A stretch of 64,000 bases of DNA from Antedon mediterranea (lineage: Eukaryota > Echinodermata > Crinoidea > Comatulida > Antedonidae): contig NC_092673.1 in the NCBI RefSeq assembly GCF_964355755.1, forward strand, positions 20,341,001-20,405,000. The letters run 5' to 3'. Below are positions 58,851 through 64,000 of the stretch, piece by piece. The position numbers and the translations under genes are program-made. Each line of letters opens with the position of its first letter. The stretch's first letter is position 1. A model generated the notes under the pieces. It was not told where the DNA came from and ran no database searches. It saw only the letters and a list, made by a program, of their open reading frames with translations.

Positions 58851-60057
58851 CAACGATGATTAAAAGGTTAACTCTCTTCGTCATCATCACCCGACATCAA
58901 CACCAACTATAAACCTTGGCTACAGTAGGCTACTGGTTCAAAGCCAATACTGTACAACACTATTATGTAATGAAGGCGCTTTCCAGCATCTATTAATTAA
59001 AAATAAATTGCGTAGCAGATAATGGGTTTGAATGAATCATGTGACACCGTTTTCACCATTTCACATAGGCCCTACTGAAGCTAACGGAAACACACCCTTA
59101 AATTGTATGTGAATACTACTTAAAGATAAATATTGTCCACTTACAATTTTTTTACAATTTTTTGTTGAATATGCCATTTAATGTTGATGTGTAATAGTAT
59201 TCACTTTGACCAAAAACTGAATAGAAAAAATGATTTACCTGTAAAAAAAATGTAATTTAAAGCAAAAAGTAGGCCTACTTAAATTTTGGGGGGTTAAAAT
59301 CAACTGTTTCGTTTGTCTTTTTATAAGTGAACTTAAATTATGAACTGAAAAGTGAATCATACTTAAAAAATGACCTATTTAAAGTCTTATTTTACTAATC
59401 TTCATTTTTCATGTTTTTCGGGGGACAATAGGCCTACAGTAGGCCTATACTTTTTAGTAAAATACTTTTACTTTTTATTTATAAATAATGACAAATATAA
59501 CTTTTAGTTTATTTTATTTTACAAAAAAGTAAAACATTAGATTGATTTTCTTATATGATTATAAAAGTTTTTTTTTTGTGTACTTTGCTCAATATAGGTC
59601 TTAATATCTATGTTCGTCTAATGCATGCTATTCATCGGCGGCGGTGGTGACCTCGCTCGCTCCCCGTGAACACGTGAATAGATCGTGATATTATATCAAG
59701 GTCTGTTTTATTGTTCTAATTCTGGAACACTCCATTTATGCAATCATTAGGGGGAATCGTTTCTAAACATATCTACACAATGCTATATTATCATTTTAAA
59801 TTACACGAATATATTTTGTATAACTTGGTTTTAATAAGTGTTAATTATCTAAAGTGTGATATTCGTAATTTTATATTGTTTTTAATTGTTGTTAATATTA
59901 GTCCGTCCTAATGTCACCCCAGCCGACGAGCAATCCATTTTATGAGGATTTGTCGTCATTGTTTTTACAGCAGTGCTGTACAGTATATTTTGCAATCGGT
60001 GATGTTTCATAGGAAATTTTAAAGTAGTTTTAGTGTATTTTTTACCGTATTTTACAC
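58851..60057. other. Non-coding; MITE family D copy
   Basis: 59119-59435 is a full family D MITE (TTAAAGATAAATATTGTCC ... CATGTTTTTCGGGGGACAAT). A short CG-rich patch near 59635-59665 (GGCGGCGGTGG, CTCGCTCGCTCCCC) recalls a Helitron 3' end but without CTAG. The 5' flank of the next gene follows. Confidence 0.5.
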
Positions 60058-60066
60058 ATGTATACA

Positions 60067-61108
60067 ATGGCGGAGAAGGCTTATAATGCGCAGAAGTTGA
60101 CTAAGAAAAGGTAGTGTTGTTATTTTGTTATTTAACGTCTATTTAGCAAAGTAAATTAGCTGTCAAAATCAACATTAATTTGCGGAGAATCCAGGGAGTT
60201 TCCTCACGTACAATCAGCCCAGCTGATCGTACGTTGGATGTTGGATATAATAAATACTGTTACCTTACCGTTTAGGCTTAGGCTAGCCTATATGTGTTCT
60301 TGGTTTAATATTTATATTGCTATTTAGATAAGGATTCAACTTACGGTAATTAAATATTATAATTTATTATAATAATATTAATATATTCTATTTATAATAA
60401 ACTAGCTTGGCCAAAACAACACCATTTTTTAATATAATTATATAATTTATTGAACATACGCTTTAATAATAATATTAACATAACAGCAGCACAACAATGG
60501 TTAAAATTACAATTAAAATTATTAAAATATTCTCATAAAACTTACGGTAATTAAATATTATAATTTATTATAATAATATTAATATATTCTATTTATAATA
60601 AACTAGCTTGGCCAAAACAAAACCATTTTTTAATATACTGTAATTATATAATTTATTGAACATACGCTTTAATATTAACATAACAGCAGCACAACAATGG
60701 TTAAAATTACAATTAAAATTATTAAAATATTCTCATAAAATATACATCTGTTATTGTTAATCCCTTCGTGTTTAAAAAAATACAAATAATAATATAGTAA
60801 ATTTGTATTCGTAGCGGTATCATACAAAAAAAATTATTTTTGCTAAATATATTGTTTATTTCAGAGAGTTAATTGAGGATTTTCATCCTGAAATGTGCAA
60901 TAGTACAAGTGGTGGTAGTGGTGCTAAACGTGTAGCTAAAGAGGAAAGAAAAGAGATTGAACCTGTGACAGAAATTGAGCAAAAGGAAAACTACTGCCCA
61001 AATATGGATGTCAATCAGAATATTAACGCAGCTGATGATGAACAAGAATCGGTTTGGGGACCTATCTTCAAAAACAGAGAAACGTTCGTGGAAATGCACC
61101 TTTTTTAA
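60067..61108 (+). CDS. Two-exon gene for a 95-residue acidic/basic protein, unknown family
   Basis: Exon 60067-60110 encodes MAEKAYNAQKLTKK, ending in a GTAGTG donor; exon 60865-61108 follows a TTTATTTCAG acceptor in matching phase and ends at TAA. An in-frame ATG at 60058 would add MYT, but ACAATGG at 60067 is the better start context. The protein continues RELIEDFHPEMCNSTSGGSG, is hydrophilic and probably disordered, has a KENYCPN stretch (a KEN motif, a possible APC/C degron) and ends in an aromatic-rich segment VWGPIFKNRETFVEMHLF. There is no signal peptide or membrane segment. I do not recognise the family. Two concordant splice sites and an open frame support a real gene. The intron contains a ~200 bp tandem duplication. 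Confidence 0.6.
60339..60740 (+). repeat. Tandem duplication of ~200 bp in an intron
   Basis: 60339-60538 is repeated almost exactly at 60540-60740; both carry CTTACGGTAATTAAATATTA, AAACTAGCTTGGCCAAAACA and AACAGCAGCACAACAATGG. The near identity implies a recent event. Confidence 0.85.
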
Positions 61109-62349
61109 CCGAAACTGCTGAATCACTTTGCAGCTACCTACTTACAACAACGCTGCATATATAAAACTTTCGTATATTGAATGAAGACAACAAAATTGAA
61201 TTTCCTTTCTGGTCCGGAAACTGTCAGAAAATTACTTACAAACTGTAGTGAACTCTGTGAACTTTTATAACTGTCAGGGAATCTCACAATGCCCTTGGAC
61301 TACATGCTTTCTCAACAAAAAAGAACCGATAACAATCAGATCTGATGATTAATGTGCTTTTTAACATATAATATTATAATAATATATTAATGTACAGTAT
61401 ATCATTACACGGTAGTCTGCTTTTAGTTGTATACAGTATTGTAGCCTGGTGTTATTTGTTGAATAAATAACAGTATTAGTAATGTACGGTATCATGAAAT
61501 GAATTTTAGTTCTGTCTTTTGATGATGAATTAAGATGTTTCAGTATAAACTGGTTTTGATTATTATATGAATTTTCCATATTTTTTAATTACAGTAATCA
61601 ATAATGATTTATTTGGCTTGTATGATGCCAATAACTTTAATGCTGGTATATAACTCATTTAGCACCATCCATTATTTTACAAATGCATGAACTTAAGCAT
61701 GCTTGCTTACCGCTAAGCTAAAAATCTATAAAAACATAAATAAATACACACTGATTCTGGACGACCCAATTAATTCCTCCAATCATGTCAGGGAAAAATT
61801 TCATCTTAAAATTTTGTTTAGCAATATTGCTAATAAAACTGATTTTTGAGTCGAGAAACATAGTTTTCTATAGTATATTTTGCTACACCATTGTAGAAAT
61901 GTGTAGCAAGAAGGTTGTTTTGTATAGCTTTTTGCTATGCTACACTGGCGAAATTATTCCCTGCATGTATTAATCCATGCTCCAACTATAAAGTATTAGT
62001 TGTTTTCTTATGAGTGCAAAAATGTAATCCGATACTCGACGTTTCAGGCCGTGTCTCCACAGCCGATAAAATTAGGAAATTATAGAGGGCGCTATATAAG
62101 CATGGACCACAGAGCCGCCATATGGACCATATAATATAAAGATCTTTGTTGGCGTGGACATTTATTTATTTATTTGGATCTACACCTTTAGATTGGTGGC
62201 ACACTTATAGTACAAATATACATCTCATAAAATAACAAAATATATAATATATAAAATACAAAAGAAAAACAAATTAACATACAGAAAAGTGTAAAAGCAA
62301 ACAAAAAGAAGATATAAACTAAATCAAATGAAAACATAACATACAAACA
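61109..62349. other. 3' flank and AT-rich intergenic
   Basis: AATAAA at about 61461 could serve the preceding gene. No exon or known repeat is supported otherwise. A TTTATTTATTTATTTGG run precedes the minisatellite. Confidence 0.35.
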
Positions 62350-63457
62350 ATCCTTGCCCGAAACACTCCCACTCCTACCTGAAACACTCCCGCCCCTACC
62401 CGCAACACTCCCGCCCCTACCCGCAACACTCCCGCCCCTACCCGAAACACCCCACTCCTACCCGAAACACTCCCACTCCTACCCGAAACACTCCCACTCC
62501 TACCTGAAACACTCCCGCCCCTACCCGCAACACTCCCGCCCCTACCCGCAACACTCCCGCCCCTACCCGAAACACTCCCGCCCCTACCCGAAACACTCCC
62601 GCCCTTACCCGAAACACTCCCGCCACTACCCGCAACACCCTGCACTCCTACCCGAAACACTCCTACCCGAAACACTCCCGCCCCTACCCGCAACACCCTG
62701 CACTCCTACCCGAAACACTCCCGCCCCTACCCGAAACACCCCACTCCTACCTGAAACACTCCCGCCCCTACCCGAAACACTCCCGCCCTACCCGAAACAC
62801 CCCACTCCTACCCGAAACACTCCCGCCCCTACCCGAAACACTCCCGCCCCTACCCGAAACACCCCACTCCTACCCGAAACACTCCCACTCCTACCTGAAA
62901 CACTCCCGCCCCTACCCGCAACACTCCCGCCCCTACCCGCAACACTCCCGCCCCTACCCGAAACACTCCCGCCCCTACCCGAAACACTCCCGCCCTTACC
63001 CGAAACACTCCCGCCACTACCCGCAACACCCTGCACTCCTACCCGAAACACTCCTACCCGAAACACTCCCGCCCCTACCCGCAACACCCTGCACTCCTAC
63101 CCGAAACACTCCCGCCCCTACCCGAAACACCCCACTCCTACCTGAAACACTCCCGCCCCTACCCGAAACACTCCCGCCCTACCCGAAACACCCCACTCCT
63201 ACCCGAAACACTCCCGCCCCTACCCGAAACACTCCCGCCCCTACCCGAAACACTCCCGCCCCTACCCGAAACACTCCCGCCCCTACCTGAAACACTCCCG
63301 TCCCTACCCGCAACACCCCACTCCTACCCGCAACACCCTGCACTCCTACCCGAACACCCCACTCCTACCCGAAACACTCCCGCCCCTACCCGCAACACCC
63401 CACTCCTACCCGCAACACTCCTGCCCCTACCCGAAACACTCCTGCCCCTACCAGTTT
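62350..63457 (+). repeat. 21 bp minisatellite with higher-order duplication
   Basis: Tandem TACCCGAAACACTCCCGCCCC units with CCGC, CTGAA and TGCACTCC variants. The variant order of 62358-62790 largely recurs at 62809-63200, so blocks of ~440 bp were themselves duplicated. Because 21 is a multiple of three, long frames are open on both strands (Pro/His/Ser-rich and Gly/Val/Ser-rich); I do not call these genes. Confidence 0.92.
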
Positions 63458-64000
63458 TAAAAATAAAACATACTTCTTCCTCAATTAAAGATAAAAGAAA
63501 TAAAATATAGTAACAGTGTACAGAACTAAATAAAATCAACTGTTAACACAACAACTTATTACAAAACACCCCCACCCCCTATTTTAAATTTACTTAATAT
63601 AGCAATGTAGATAATAGTTATTGTGTCTTTAAAAAATCTTTTACAAAAACTATCCAAAATATTTTCACTATGTTCTTCATCAATTACATTATAAACATAT
63701 AAATCGAATAGGTTGTACTGTATAACCACGGTGCTTGTATAGCGCAATGTCTGGTTGTTCTGGAGCTAAAGCCGCGCGATTATTACTTATAAGTTATAGA
63801 GTCTGTTTCCAAGGAGAAGTTAGATATGTTACATAAAGGAAAATGGTCCAGCGCCCTCTATACACGTACACAAAAGTAATTAGGCCAAAAATGCGATCCC
63901 GTGCTAGATTCATTTCTCTTATAATATAAGTTATACAAGATATGCTACAAATTCTTTATAAAATGTTCACCAGAATCAACATAAGGTACCCTACCACTCG
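63458..64000. other. No gene recognised
   Basis: AT-rich; a CACCCCCACCCCC run at about 63567. No exon is supported. Confidence 0.3.

Noticed and set aside
59635..59700. GC-rich CTCGCTCGCTCCCC patch as a third Helitron 3' end
   Set aside because: No terminal CTAG, no matching 5' end and no interrupted host sequence to prove insertion.
62354..63145. 263-codon Pro/His/Ser frame and antisense Gly/Ser/Val frames
   Set aside because: A 21 bp tandem period keeps all these frames open; there is no independent coding evidence.

Overview
This is a eukaryotic, AT-rich, intron-rich genomic window, most likely from a marine invertebrate deuterostome. An echinoderm-like animal is my best guess, but the sequence alone does not fix the species. 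The evidence is animal genes with GT-AG introns, abundant palindromic MITEs, tRNA-derived SINEs, Helitron-like elements, a CR1/L2/Jockey-like LINE fragment, and an obvious excess of the octamer TAGGCCTA. There are no bacterial features.

Layout. 1-11.8 kb is repeat-rich. It holds a SINE, one candidate coding exon for a secreted peptide (minus strand, about 1.0-1.24 kb) with a possible TATA promoter and 5'UTR exon far upstream (about 8.8 kb), and a 3.2 kb foldback element (1.7-4.9 kb). 11.8-21.1 kb (minus) is a complete 9-exon SLC7-family light-chain amino-acid transporter; one intron holds a 4.4 kb foldback element with a broken transposon-type gene (GCDTTS plus CXC motifs). 22.6-29.0 kb (minus) is a complete 9-exon haspin kinase gene. 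31.7-39.4 kb (minus) is a complete 10-exon ERGIC1 gene whose introns carry a LINE fragment, SINEs and MITEs.

39.8-50.0 kb is a large, inverted pair of arrays of a ~103 bp palindromic satellite. Inside it are palindromic elements ending in TTAGGG-like dimers, an inverted 15 bp minisatellite and a cleanly inserted 1.3 kb Helitron-like element. 51.2-51.7 kb is a patch of gene debris: an extra copy of ERGIC1 exon 4 and a shortened copy of SLC7A exon 1. 51.8-55.7 kb (plus) is a second complete 9-exon SLC7 transporter with the same exon architecture as the first. 56-60 kb is degenerate repeats with one kinase-like relic. 60.06-61.1 kb (plus) is a two-exon gene for a 95-residue protein I cannot name. 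62.35-63.46 kb is a 21 bp minisatellite.

The genes are ordinary housekeeping or membrane-transport genes (amino-acid exchange, mitotic histone H3 phosphorylation, ER-Golgi cycling) and form no operon-like system. All exon joins given below were checked for consensus splice sites and reading phase by hand. The most interesting material is structural: three giant inverted repeats with tandem-repeat arms, two Helitron-like insertions sharing a hairpin type, and duplicated gene fragments beside intact genes.
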